64,000 bases of DNA from Botryotinia globosa (lineage: Eukaryota > Ascomycota > Leotiomycetes > Helotiales > Sclerotiniaceae), in contig RCSZ01000002.1 of the NCBI GenBank assembly GCA_014898425.1, positions 682,001 through 746,000 on the forward strand, written 5' to 3'. A model generated the notes under the pieces. The model worked only from the letters and a program-made list of their open reading frames with translations. It was not told the origin of the DNA and did no database searches. The translations under genes were made by a program, and so were the position numbers. Positions 13,443 to 26,990 of the stretch are shown here, piece by piece. How positions within the stretch are numbered: the stretch's first letter is position 1; every line of letters begins with the position of its first letter.

Positions 13443-13790
13443 GATTTAGATTTAGATTTAGATTTAGATTTAGATTTAGATTTAGATTTAGATTTAGATT
13501 TAGATTTAGATTTAGATTTAGATTTAGATTTAGATTTAGATTTAGATTTAGATTTAGATTTAGATTTAGATTTAGATTTAGATTTAGATTTAGATTTAGA
13601 TTTAGATTTAGATTTAGATTTAGATTTAGATTTAGATTTAGATTTAGATTTAGATTTAGATTTAGATTTAGATTTAGATTTAGATTTAGATTTAGATTTA
13701 GATTTAGATTTAGATGTAGATTTAGATTTAGATTTAGATTTAGATTTAGATTTAGATTTAGATTTAGATTTAGATTTAGATTTAGATTTA
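13443..13790 (+). repeat. (GATTTA)n hexanucleotide array, about 58 units
   Basis: A nearly perfect tandem array of GATTTA, with one variant unit (GATGTA, near 13714). Read forward in one frame it would encode alternating Leu-Asp up to a TGA at 13791. Shorter runs of the same unit precede it at 13346-13365. It contains no CpA, so it offers no substrate for RIP. That may be why it is so uniform. Confidence 0.95.
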
Positions 13791-14245
13791 TGATTAAGAT
13801 TAAAATTTATGATTAAATGTTTTCGTTGGATTCACTCAATTCAAGCTCATACATAAATATAAATTATTTTTCAAAAAAATCAAAATCTCTAGCTTGAATA
13901 TTTGAGTTTTAATATAATCTAGGAATAGATATCTTGTTAATTTTAAAATTATGAGAATTGTGCAGTACGAGCGTAGACATAGATTTTGAGTAGTATTTCA
14001 CGAAGAGCCTAGAAAAAGCTTGTAGTTTAATAGTTGAAACAGTTTTTTATTAAAATCGAAATTGATATCCTTCTTTTTCCCGACAGTTATCAAGTTATAA
14101 TAAATTAAATTAAAATCTATACCCAGCGAAATAGTTGAAGATATATATAATATAATATAATCATTTAAAGCTACCACAAATATTATTTAAATAAAGTATA
14201 ATTCGATGATATAGCAGATGATTATGTTAAAATTTTCGAAGAATT
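13791..14245. other. Spacer, nothing recognised
   Basis: About 450 bases of mixed composition between the hexamer array and the LINE D insertion site. No frame, repeat or RNA gene was recognised. Confidence 0.4.
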
Positions 14246-14260
14246 GAAATTAAATTGAAG
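14246..14260. repeat. Left target-site duplication of LINE D
   Basis: GAAATTAAATTGAAG here pairs with GAAATTAAGTTGAAG at 37145-37159, 22.9 kb away; the single difference is a transition. This defines LINE D as one insertion. Confidence 0.85.
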
Positions 14261-14315
14261 TAGTAGTAGTAGTAGTATTTATTAATGTCCATTGAGCCGG
14301 CTTAAAGTCAACCCT

Positions 14316-17300
14316 CAGTATAGTTGCTCAATTGCTCAGATCGACACAACATTCCAAAATCGAGGTATCTTCGTATTTCCGATTTTATTATACAGGATTA
14401 ACTCTTTATATCCTTTATAAATCCTTTTATTTAATCCAATAATTATTTTTATAATAATATTACTAAATAATAGATTTATAATATTAAATTGTTTTTTATA
14501 ATTATTAAACTTTAAATTTATATATTTATTAGATTTATAATTTCTATTCAATTTTAATCAATTTTATATAACTAAAAAAAAAAGAAATAGAATAAATATT
14601 TAAATATTTTTCTTTTTCAAAATCAATTATTATAATTAAAATATCATTTTGAATATATTAAATATTATCAAAAAATAGTTTAATATTTTTAAATATAATA
14701 TAAAAAGTAAATATATAATTATTATAAATCTTGTAATATTATTCAATATTTTTATAATATTCTATATAAATATATTTAATATAGTTTTTACAAAGGAATT
14801 TATTAGTTTTATAATTAATTTCATAATTATTATTATTTTTATTAATATTATTATCTCTTTTATATTTTTTAATACCTATACTTAACCCTCTATCTATATT
14901 ATATTTATCATTAATTCTAAAATCTTTATAGAAATAATCAAATCTAATAATACAAATAATATTAAAAACAATATATTTTTCAAACTTAGAAATATATAAT
15001 CCGAAAAAATCTTTTATAATTTTATATTAGAAAGAAATTCCATTTTGAATTATATTCAATATTAGAATCAGAGATTGTTTATTAAATACAAGCTTTTGGT
15101 TTTATTCAATCAATCCTTTATCTTTACTTTTTGATAATATTTTATGGAAATTATCAAAAATCTTTTTTTAATTGATATCCCAATAATCTTACTTATAACT
15201 ACAAATTAAGCTATTATTTCTATAATTAATAATATTTACGATTTGTTATATAACAAATATAATTAATAAAAAGTATTATAAATATTAAATACTATATCCC
15301 TAATTATTTTAAAAATCTAATATAATTATATAATTATAGAAATTTCTATTTCCTTTATAAATTTAAATAATAAAATAATTATAATAAACAAAATCTTTAT
15401 TTTTAATAAAGTTTTTATATAAATAAAGAAATATTTAATTATTATTAAATCCTTTAATTATAAAATTAATAAATATTTTGATAGGATTATCTAAATTATT
15501 TTATTTATTAAAATAATCTATTCTTTTATTTTTTTCAATATTAATAATCTTTTTAGATTAATTAAAAAGAAATATATTGTAATTCGATATAATTTAGGTT
15601 ATTAAGAATATTATTTCTTTTTTAGATGTAATTAATTTTTTCTTTATATTTATTATAATTATTAAATAAATATATATAAAGAATCAATAGATACTAATTA
15701 TATAATATTATTCAAATATATTAATTATTATAATCTATTTGAGATTAAATATAATAAATACCTTATTGTTTTTTAATATAAGAATAATGTTATAGTATTC
15801 CTTATTAAAAACAAGTTTAAAGTTATTTGGAAAGTGAGGGAGGTTTAATATAAAGTGGTTAATATACTTGTTAAAGTTCTCAAAGTAGAAATACTTAATA
15901 CTCCTATAGCTATAGCTATAGAACCTATTAATAAATATAAGTATAGTATTATTATTATTTAATATGAATAGATTAAATTCATTCCTATTACTAATTAGAT
16001 TCTAGTTCGGGATTAGATATAAGCTTTTATAGCTATAATCTAGATATCTATTTTCCTTTGAATAAGAGTCCCTAGATTATATTCAAAAACAAATAAAGGA
16101 AAAAATAAGAATATTCTTTACTATATATAAAGCCTTAATAAATTTAATATATTTGATTTAGAAAAAATATTCTATTAATATTAATATAATACAATAAATT
16201 CTATAATAAAATTCACAATCGATAGATTCAATAATATAATTTATAGATCTATTAAATCAATATCAATAAAAATATTTCTATATATATAATAATTCTTATA
16301 ATTTCTAATACTCAACAAATTAATATTATATATATTCAAAAATCCTAAACAACTATTAATATACAAATTTAAAACTATTCGAGCTACAATTATTATACTT
16401 TAATAAACTTTTAGAATCTTAAGAATTCTAAAGAATTAGATTACCTTCAGATTATAATATATATATATAAAAACATTAGTTTATATATATAACAATATTA
16501 TCTTATATATAATAAAAACCTTTTCTAAATCAATATAAATAAGAATATTATACTCAATTTATATTATTAATTAAATAATAATAAAGCAATTGATTATATA
16601 TTATATCTAATCCTATTATTTTAATATATAATAAAAAGCGACTTCAATATTTAGTATTATATATTCAAATCAGGAATATAATTCAGATATAGAGATTTGA
16701 ATTTAATATATTGATTTAATAATAATGATATAGATTTTATTAATATCTCTAGCGAATCTATATATAGAATTAATTATATTATTAATCTCATTTTCTTAAA
16801 TATCCCTTTTATTAAAATTATTATTAAAGAAAATATATATAATGACTCAAATTATAAAATATAAATTATTATTATTCTAGAACAAAGTATAATCTTATTA
16901 AAATAATATTATTATAAAATCCTAAAAACAAAATTGAAAAAACTTTTTGATTTAATATATATTAACATAATCTATTTTTTTAATTCCCTTTCTTTTATAA
17001 ATAAAATTATAATTAAAATATATATAATAAATTTTATAATAATAATAGATATTATTATTTATATAATTAATAAATCTAATAGAGGAAATAATAAAGCTAG
17101 ATTATAATAAATTTCTGAATATAAGAAGATATATTAAAATTATCTTTATAAATATAATATTTTAGGTGAAAATATTCTCCAAATAATTTGAACTTTTTAC
17201 AAAATAATTTAATAAATAAAACACGATTATTAAAAGAATATTATAAATAAAATCAAAAACAATGAAGAGTTTTATAGAATTATTAATTAATATAAATTAA

Positions 17301-20300
17301 AATCTAATCTAAAGTTGCTTTTATTATTTATTAATAGAAATCTTATTAAAAATATTATGGAAAAAATTAAGATTCTATATAAAAAGATTCTTGATTATTT
17401 TAATACCTTTGATAATTTTGAATATAATCTTTTTGAAAATTGAAATAAATTGAGTATTTTAAAATAATTCCAATTTATTTCAATAGAAAAGATTGAATAT
17501 AATATTATTAAAATTTTCAATATTTTTTTTAAATATTAATTATATTATAATATAAATACTTAAGATTTATTGATTAATAATTGATAGTATTTTATATAGA
17601 TTTTATAATCAATATCTAATATTTAATTTCATTTTATAAATCTGAAAGTTTATTAAGGTAATTATATTATTTAAAATTAATAAAAAGAATAAATCCTTTA
17701 TTTATTTTTAATAATTAATTATATTTATTCTTTATATTTCAAAAGATTTAAAAAGAATTATGATTTATTGTTTGATATAAATTATATTAATTAATAATAT
17801 TCTTAATTTATAATATAAAAAAGTCTTTTTTAAAAGAATTATTATAAATCTAATTATTTATTTTATATATAATGTAAAAACTATTTTTTTTTAAAAATTA
17901 AAAATTATTATAATTATTATAAATATTTAAAATACTTTTAATATATTTTTAAAATAAAAATTATTAAAAAGAATAATTAAATAAAACTAGTCTTTGGTTT
18001 TTCTAAAATTAATTAATTCTTTCCTTATCAATTGATATATTCGCATTTATTTAAAGAATTCAATTATATTTAATTATAAAATTATATATAGAATATTACA
18101 AAGCTTTTTTTTCTCCTCAATTTTATATATATTATATTTAATTAAATATATATTATAGAATATAAAACTATATTTTGAATATATTAATAATCTTTATTTA
18201 TATTATACCTTTCAATTTCTAAATATTAATATTTATATTTTAATAAATAATATAAAAAAAATCTTTGAATAAAATAATAATAATAAGATTGCTTTTACCC
18301 TTAAAAAACTCAAAATAATTTATTTTATTAAAAAAAAAAGAGAATCATATTTCTCTCTATATTATTAATAAAAAACTTATTATTATATTAATTATTATAA
18401 TCAAAAATAAAATATAATTTATTTTAAAATAATTTAGAATTTAATTCAATAGAAAACTCTTTTTTAAAAAATATATAATTATAAGAATTATTAAAACTTA
18501 AATAATAATATATTATATTTATAATTTTTTAAAAATAATTAATAATTCTTTAGCTTTAATTTTATATAAAACTATTATCATCTATATTGTACTCTTTTTT
18601 ATATATAAAATTAAAATATAATTTAATAATAAAATAAAATTATTTTATATTTAATATACTATTTATAATCTTATCATTTTTTTCTAAATAGATTAATATA
18701 TTGATATATTAAAACAAATATTTGTTTTGATATTTAGAAATATATTTTTAATTTGAAAGATTATTTTAATAATTATTTTCTTTAGAAATATAAATATTCT
18801 ATCTATTAATATAATATTAAATAAAACTAAACTTTATTTTATTATATATATTTAATTAATAAATATTTTCTATTTTATAATCCACCAAATTATATTCCTA
18901 TTTATTATTAGGGGAAAAAATATTAATTAATAATAGAAATCTAAAATCAAAATTTAGTATTTAAAAATAATTCTTTTTAATATTATATATCCTATATTAT
19001 AATCTCTATATTTTTTTTTAGAATATCAAATAAATCTAATAAAAAATATTAATAAGGAAATAATAATTATTAATTTTAAAAAATAATAGTTTTATTTTCC
19101 TTTTAATAAAATTTCAATCTTTTTAAATAATTTTGAATAAATTATTAATAAAAAGAAATTTATTAAATATAAATATATAATATATTAAAATAAAGAGTAA
19201 ATTGTTATTAACTTAGATTTAATTAATAATATTTTATATATTTTCAATTCAAAAATAATCAGAATTTATATAAACTTCAAATATATTTTAAAATCCTTTT
19301 CATTTAATAAATAATACTTATAGTTTTATATTCTATATAATAATACATTCAATTTCTTTTAATAAACTTTTTATATTTATTAAAATATTATATAAATCTT
19401 TGATATTAGAATTTATTGATTTCTTAAATATATAAATATTAAAAAAAACAAAGTTATCAACAAGCTTATTAATCTTAAAACCTACAAATCTATTTGAAAT
19501 CTAAAATCTGTTTCAATATCTATTATTAATAGAATAAAAATTATTATCAAAAAGTTTTATAATTAAATAAAGCAATTTTAATAAAAAAAAAATAATCTAC
19601 TTTTTTAAATACTTATAATAAATAGAATCTTATCTATACAATTAAATTTCCTTTAGAATTAGATTTATTAAAAAAAATATTATATTATATTCTAACTATA
19701 TATATAAAATATAAAGATTTCATATAATATTATAGAAAATTCTAATATCAAAATATTAATTTAAAATGTTTTTATAATTATTAAAAGATTTCTAAATATT
19801 TAGTATTATATTATAAATCACTAATTTAATTCAGGAAATAATTTAAATAATTATTTTTATTTTTATTTTTATTAATAACAAAAGATTTTAATTATCTTTT
19901 ATTTCTAATATTATAATTACTAATATTAATCGAATTCTTTAAAATCATTCAATTCTATATTAGCATTTGCTTCTATTAAAAGCATTTGATTATTTCTTTC
20001 CCTTTTTCTCTTTTCTCTTTCTTTCTTTTTAATCAAATTCTATTTTTTCCTTATCTAATTTAAAATAATAATTAAAGAATATAATAGAAATACTATTTAA
20101 TATTCATATATCTTATAAATATATACCCTTATAACTTATATTCATTTATTTTTAAAAAACTATATTTAACTTTTTAAAGTTTTAGAAATATTATTAGTTC
20201 TATTTTAATTAATAAAAAAGAAATTATTTAAATAAACTTTGATCCTTATATATATAAATTGTTTTTTAAAATATTAAATAAATCTATAGTTTAATATATT

Positions 20301-20381
20301 CTCATACCCCTCGGAAGATTCCTAGAATTGATTTTAAGCTGGCTTAATAAACATTAATAAATACTACTACTACTATTATTA
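14316..20381 (+). mobile_element. LINE copy C, full length (6.07 kb), nested in LINE D
   Basis: It begins CAGTATAGTTGCTC, then the family start GATCGACACAAC at 14338, and ends AATAAATACTACTACTAC plus TATTATTAC, a (TAC)7 tail with two C-to-T changes. The target duplication is CTTAAAGTCAACCCT (14301-14315) against CTTAAAATCAACCCT (20382-20396), one transition apart; this sequence is LINE D's own 3' end. C carries about 20 extra bases at the 5' end compared with D and F. The endonuclease end lies near 16727 and the RT box near 18174. AATAAA just before the tail may act as the polyadenylation signal. Confidence 0.87.
16727..18700 (+). pseudogene. LINE ORF2 relic: endonuclease end and reverse transcriptase (copy C)
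   Basis: The forward strand, with stops ignored, reads as the end of an apurinic-type endonuclease (the IDL-F-N and SDH-like region, about 16727-16900). A linker follows, then the RT (about 17480-18300). Recognisable RT pieces include the region before the first palm motif (IxNIxFxYx then FYNQ), the NVFN remnant of the first Asp motif, and IINN at 18180-18191 in place of the YADD box. Stops are mostly TAA/TAG at expected Gln codons. The best readable frame is in copy F. In the family this protein nicks DNA and copies the element's own RNA at the nick; this copy is dead. Confidence 0.75.
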
Positions 20382-20396
20382 CTTAAAATCAACCCT
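20382..20396. repeat. Right target-site duplication of LINE C
   Basis: CTTAAAATCAACCCT, paired with CTTAAAGTCAACCCT at 14301-14315. Both belong to the 3' end of LINE D. The pair shows that C inserted into D, and that the two were not made by a fold-back duplication. Confidence 0.85.
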
Positions 20397-23300
20397 AGGA
20401 ATCTCCCGAGGGATATAGAGATATATTAAATTATAGATTTATTTAATATTTTAAAAAACAATTTATATATATAAGGATTAAAGTTTATTTAAATAATTCT
20501 TTTTTTATTAATTGAAATAAAACCAATAATATTTTTAGGATTTTGAAAAGTCAAATATAGTTTTTTAGGAATAAACAAATATAGATTATAAGAATATATA
20601 TTTATAAAATGTATAGGTATTAAATAGTATTTTTGTTATATTCTTTAATTATTATTGAAATTAGATAAAGGAAAAATAAGGTTTAATTAAAAAAAAAGAA
20701 AAAGAAAAAGAGAAAAAGGGAAAGAGGTAGTTAGATATTTTTAGTGGAAGCAAATGCTAATATAGAATTAAATAATTCTAAAAAATTTGGTTAATATTAA
20801 TAATTGTAATATTAAAAATAAAAAGTAATTAAAATCTGTTATTATTAATAAGAATGGAAATAAAAATAATTATTTAAATTATTTTTCAAATTGAATTAGT
20901 GATTTATAATATAATATTCAATATTTAGAAATCTTTTGATAATTATAGAAATATTCCAAATTTATATTTTGATATTGGAACTTTTTATAATATTATATAA
21001 AACTCTTATATTCTATATATATAATTAGGATATGATATAGTATTTTTTTTAATAAATCTAATTTTAAAGGAAATTTAATTATATAAATAAGATTCTATTT
21101 ATTATAGATATTTAAAAAAAAAATTATTGTTTTTTTTTATTAGAATTGTTTTATTTAATTATTTAGTTTTTTAATAATAATTTTTATTTTATTGATAATA
21201 AATATTAAGATAAATTTAAGATTTCAAATGGGTTTGTAAATTTTAAAATTAATAAATTTGTTAATAACTTTGTTTTTTTTAATATTTATATATTTAAAGG
21301 ATTAGCAAATTTTAATATCAAAAATTTATATAATGTTTTAATAAATATAAAAGATTTATTAAAAAAAATCGAATATATTATTATATAAATATTAGATTAT
21401 TAAAATGCTATTGATATAAAACTATAAATATTATTTATTAAGTAAAAGAATCCTTAAAGTATATTTGAAGTTTATATAAATCCTAATTATCTTTGAATTG
21501 AAGATATATAAAATATTATTAATCGAGTTTGAATTAATAGCAATTTGTTTTTTGTTTTGATATATTATATATTTATATTCAATAAGTTTTTTTTTATTAA
21601 TAATTTATTTAAAGTTATTTGAAAAGATTGAGATTTTATTAAAAAAAAGATAAAACTATTATTTCTTGAAATTAATAATTATTATTTCCTTATCAATACT
21701 TTTTATTAGATTTATTTGATATTTTGAAAAGAAATATAAAGATTATAATATAAAATATATAATATTAAAAAGAATTATTCTTAAATATTAAATTTTAATT
21801 TTAGATTTTTATTATTAATTAATATTTTTGTTTTTGATAATAAATAGGAATATAATTTGGTGGATTATAAAATAGAAAATATTTATTAATTAAATATATA
21901 TAATAAAATAAAGCTTGATTTTATTTAATATTATATTAATAAATAGAATATCTATATTTTTTAAAAAAAAATTATTAGAATAGTTTTTTAAATTAAAAAT
22001 ATACTTTTAAATATTAAAATAAATATTTATTTTAATAGATTGATATATTAATCTATTTAAAAAGAAATAATAAGATTATAAATAATATATTAAATATAAA
22101 ATAGTTTTGTTTTATTATTAAATTATATTTCAATTTTGTATATAAAAAAGAGTACAATATAGATAATAATAGTTTTATATAGAATTAAAATTAAAAAGCT
22201 ATTAATTGTTTTTATAAAATTGTAAATATAATATATTATTATTTGAGTTTTAGTAATTTTTATAATAATATATCTTTTAAAAAAGAATTTTTTATTAAAT
22301 CAAATACTAGATTATTTTAAAATAAATTATATTTCTTTTTTGATTATAATAATCAATATAATAATAAACTCTTTATTAATAATATAAAAGAAAATATAAT
22401 TCCCTTTTTTTTTTAATAAAATGAATTATTTCAAGTTTTTTGAAAATAAAGATAATCTTATTATTATTATTCTATTTGAAAATCTTTTTTATATTATTTA
22501 TTAAAACAAAAATATTAATATTTAGAGATTGAAAGATTTAATATAAACAAAGATTATTAATATATTCGAAATATAGTTTTATATTCTATAATATAAGTTT
22601 AATTAGATATAATATATATAGAATTAAAAAGAAAAAGAAGTTTTATAATATTCTATATATAATCTTATAATTAAATATAATCAAATTCTTTAAATAAATT
22701 TAAATATATTAATTGATAAAGAAAGAATTAATTAATTATAGAAAGATTAAGAATTAATTTTATCTAATTATTCTTTTTAATAATTTTTGTTTTAAAAATA
22801 TATTGAAAACATTTTAGATATTTATAATAATTATAATAATATTTAGTTTTTGAAAAAAAATAGTTTCTATATTATATATAAAACAAATAATTAAATTTAT
22901 AATAATTCTTTTAAAAAAAGTTTTTTTGTATTATAAATTGAAAATATTATTAATTAATATGATTTATATTAAATAATAGATTATAATTCTTTTTAAATCT
23001 TTTAAAATATAAAAAATAATTATAATTGATTGTTAAAAATAAATAAAGAATTTATTATTTTTATTAATTTTAAATAATATAATTATTTTAATAAATCTTC
23101 AGATTTGTAAAATAAAATTAAATATTAAATATTGATTGTAAAATCTATAGAAAATATTATTAATTGTTAATCAATAAATCTTAAGTATTTGTATTATAAT
23201 ATAATTAATATTTAATAAAATATTGAAAATTCTAATAATATTATATTCAATCTTTTTTATTGAAATAAATTAGGATTACTTTAGGGTATTCAATTTATTT

Positions 23301-23719
23301 TAATTTTCAAAAAGATTATATTTGAGGTTATCGAAAATATTAAAGTAATTAAAAATCTTTTTATATAAAGTTTTAATCTTTTTTATAATATTATTAATAA
23401 GATTTCTATTAATAAATAATAGAAATGATTTTAGATTAAATTTTAATTTATATTAATTAATAACTCTATAAAGCTTTTTATTATTTTTAATTTTATTTGT
23501 AATATTCTTTTAATAATTATATTTTATTTATTGAATTATTTTATAAAAAATCCGAATTGTTTAAAAAATATTTTTATCTAAGGTATTATATTTATAAAAA
23601 TAATTTTGATATATCTTTTTATATTTAGAGATTTATTATAATATAATTTTATTATTTCCTTTATTAAATTTATTAATTATATAAATAGTAAAATTTATTA
23701 TTCTTATAAAGTTTATTAT

Positions 23720-23959
23720 TATAAAAGAGTAGAAGGTGGTAGGGTCATAGAGTAATCCTTCGCATATACTACAGGAAAATCACTGTAGCATATCGCCTCG
23801 GATAAAGGAAAGGAGGGGAAAACTTTATATAACGTTTCACAAAATATACTAGAAGTTTGATAGGTGGGAACTAATTACTCTTTCTAAATTATAAGGAAAA
23901 GGGCTATAAATACTAACTATAGAAATAAACTATATAATTAATACAAAAATTCGCTTATA
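23720..23959 (-). repeat. 3' LTR of the Gypsy element (240 bp)
   Basis: On the minus strand it reads TATAAGCG ... CTCTTTTATA. The partner at 34189-34428 reads TGTGAGCG ... CTCTTTTATA. The canonical TG...CA ends are recovered if CA became TA and TG became TA, as RIP does. The two LTRs differ mostly by transitions. Confidence 0.9.
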
Positions 23960-23968
23960 TTCCTTTTT
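23960..23968 (-). promoter_or_regulatory. Probable polypurine tract
   Basis: Directly next to the 3' LTR the minus strand reads AAAAAGGAA, the position and composition expected for the primer of plus-strand DNA synthesis in LTR elements. Confidence 0.55.
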
Positions 23969-24095
23969 ATATAGAAATATTGATTATTTCAATCAATAAA
24001 CCTAGGTATAAGAATGTAAAGGAAAATAATCAAAAAAAAAAACAAATATTGCTTTTGTTCAATACAATCAATTTAACAAATATTATAGAAAAAAG

Positions 24096-24132
24096 ATAAC
24101 TTTATCAAAATTTAGCAAAATTAAATAACTTT
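24096..24132. repeat. Near-palindromic motif, copy 1 of 5 in the Gypsy element
   Basis: ATAACTTTATCAAAATTTAG followed by CAAAATTAAATAA. Related copies are at 26960-26990, 28832-28863, 30668-30699 and 33429-33460. The consensus is close to an inverted repeat of AACTTTGCTAAA. Confidence 0.6.
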
Positions 24133-26959
24133 TTAATAGAACTCTAAAATCAAATATTAATAGAAATTTGATAGTGAATTTTTTTGTTTTTTTAGAAAGG
24201 AATCAAAGGATTCGAAATTCTTTTAGGTTTTTATAAGCTTTTTGGAGTTTTTAGAAATCGATAAAGAGAATTAGATTCTTATATTTCCTTCTCTTAACCT
24301 TTATCCTTCAAAAAAATTATTATTTTCTTTGATCTTCTACTTTCCAAAGTATTGGAAAATTCTTTATTATTTTATCTAAGGTTAAAGCTATCTTTGTTAT
24401 CATTATTATTTGATAGAATTAGTTTATTCTCCCCTTCTTTATCAAATTCAAAATATTTATTATTATATTCATCCTTTAGATTTTGTTTTAAGGTTGTAAA
24501 GTACAATTTATTTTTGTAGTGTTTTTCAATAAACTTAATATTTTTAAAAGTGTGTAAGAGAAAGTTTTTGATATTTTTTATATAATATTGATATTAAGCA
24601 TTAAATTTATTATTATTTATAGAAAGAAATCTAATAACTTTTTTAAATACAAATAAATCATTTTAAGGGAGTTTATTAACAAAAGTTTATTCGATAGGAT
24701 TTTAAACAATTAAGTAATATTCAATTAAAAATCCAAAAATTTTATATTGATTATTATTAATGATATATTTATCAAAGATAGATTTCAAGTTATAATGTAT
24801 GTTTCTAATATTCTAATATTTCAATCTATTTTCTAGTGTAGGGTTCAAATCGTTCTTTAGGAATCTTTTTATGGTAGTATATAATACAATTGATATTATA
24901 AAAAAAACAATATTTTTATTATTAAATCTAATTCTAAATATTATAGGATTTCTTGCAATTATAAATGCTTAATTGCGATTAGTTTTTTTAACAAATTGTG
25001 TTGAGGTAATCAAATAAATGTATTCTGTGTAACCTTTCTTTGAAATAATATTCTGAAAGTAATCTTTTTCAAAAAGCTTATTAAATATTTCTAAGGTGGA
25101 TATAGTAAGATTTTGTTATATCGTTTTATATTCTAATTCTGATTTTATTTTGTTATATTTTATTTTATATTTTGATTTTTTAGATTGAAAGTGAACAATA
25201 TATATAATAAGGTTATTTGTATATTTAAATCGATATTTAGTGTAAAGTTCTTTTGTGTTTTTATATATGAATATATAATTAAAGGTTTTATTAAACTAAA
25301 TGATAATGGTTGGGAAAGGAATAAAAATAAAACGAAATTCCCGATTTATATGTTGTAATGTAATAATTCGTTAGATTTTTAGATTTTATCTAAAGATTTG
25401 TTATATTGAGGAATAGTAGTAGTAATGGGTAAATTCGAATTTTATATTTTTATAACAATTGTAATAACAATATATTTTTACAAACTTTTGAATTAAAGGA
25501 ATATAAATTTTTCTAATAAAATAAAGATATTTATTAGGTTTTATAGATTTATACACTTTGAGTTTATAAATTATAGTTAGGCTAGTAATAGGGGTTTAAA
25601 TGATTATAGATATAATAGTATTGTATTTGATAGATTTGAATTTTAATATATCAAAAAGCTTTATCTTTTTTTTCTTATTAATTATTATATTTTCTTTGAA
25701 TCAATGAAAGTATTTATTGTTAATATAAATATTATTGATTTGATTTTAATATTTGTATAGAAACTGAAGATATTTTAATAAATCCTTTTGATTTATATAT
25801 ATAATTTTGAGCTTAAAAATATTGGTAAATTAATGTAGATGGTAGTTACAAAGGTTATCAGATATTTTATTTATCAATATTATTATTATTCTCTAATTCA
25901 TTTATTTTGTAATATATTTTTTTTTTAGTAGATGAAATCAATTTTGTGATTATAGAATATCTTTTGTATATTTGTATATTTTAGATTGATTAATATTATT
26001 ATTTTTATTTTTCTTGTTTTCATTTTTTGATAGGATATTTTGTTGAAATATAATTTTATTTATTAAATATTTGTTGAATGATTTAATATCTTTATTTATT
26101 ATTATTAAGCTAAATCTTGATTACCTTTAAAAATTTATAAAAACATTTTCTGAGGGTGAAGGGGGAGGAACTTATAAAAACTTGATAACTGGATTTCCAA
26201 TAAAAGGAATATCTTTAAAGTAATTTACACTAATTTCTCTAAGCATTTTAATTATATTGTATTAAAAGCCAAGTTTTCTTTTTTATTTATTATTCTATTT
26301 GAAGAGTTTATTAGGGAATTTTTTATTTAGAATTTTGAGAGCAATTTTGAATTTGAAGAATATTAGATGCCAATTAACTCAAACCTTAGATTTCAAATCT
26401 TCAAAGAGTTTGTGTATAAATTCCTTGTTAATTAGTTTCAATACAATTTTTGGAGTAGTGATTCTAATCAATTTGAAAAGCTTATTATGAAATTTTGTAT
26501 TATAAGATATAATCAAAATTATAACGAACATTATACCTTTCTGTAAATGACCCCAATACATACAAATTTTGTTAATAGCTTTTTATTATAATTCGTAAGA
26601 TTTTTTTACTTTAAAAAGAATAGTTTTATTATCGATTTTTATTTGTTTTGTTATTATATAAACTTTAATATAAAAATTATTCCATAGAATTAGGATTATA
26701 ATTATCTTTATTAATGTATTTACTTTAGCTTTTTATTTTTTTGTTTATATATTAAATTCGATAAACTTTGTGTACTGTTATTCTTCCAAAAATCTTTGTA
26801 TAATTTCAAAGGCTTTCAGTATGTTAGAGAGCTGAGTATTACTAATCATTATTATTATATTGTGATGTATATGTTGTAGTTGAATATCTAAATATTGTAT
26901 AATATAATTCAATTTATTGTTAAACTATTCAAACATTTTGAAGGAGTTTTTCAAGAAAA

Positions 26960-26990
26960 ATAATTTTACTAAAATTTAGCAAAATTATAT
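26960..26990. repeat. Near-palindromic motif, copy 2
   Basis: AATAATTTTACTAAAATTTA then GCAAAATTATAT. It lies downstream of the integrase in the element's sense. Confidence 0.6.

Noticed and set aside
13443..13790. Interstitial telomere repeat changed by mutation
   Set aside because: Going from TTAGGG to TTAGAT needs a transversion in every unit, which RIP-type changes do not give.
13338..13793. A real gene for a Leu-Asp repeat protein
   Set aside because: There is no ATG start, it consists of a simple hexamer array, and the preceding frame has two stops. It is kept only as a repeat and a low-confidence relic.
14336..14551. Minus-strand open frames near LINE 5' ends (also 50994-51209, 52393-53062, 35084-35748, 36598-36879)
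   Set aside because: At first these suggested coding toward the family's GATCGACAC end. The endonuclease and RT motifs read on the opposite strand, so most are antisense shadows that stay open because AT-rich mutated DNA is skewed.
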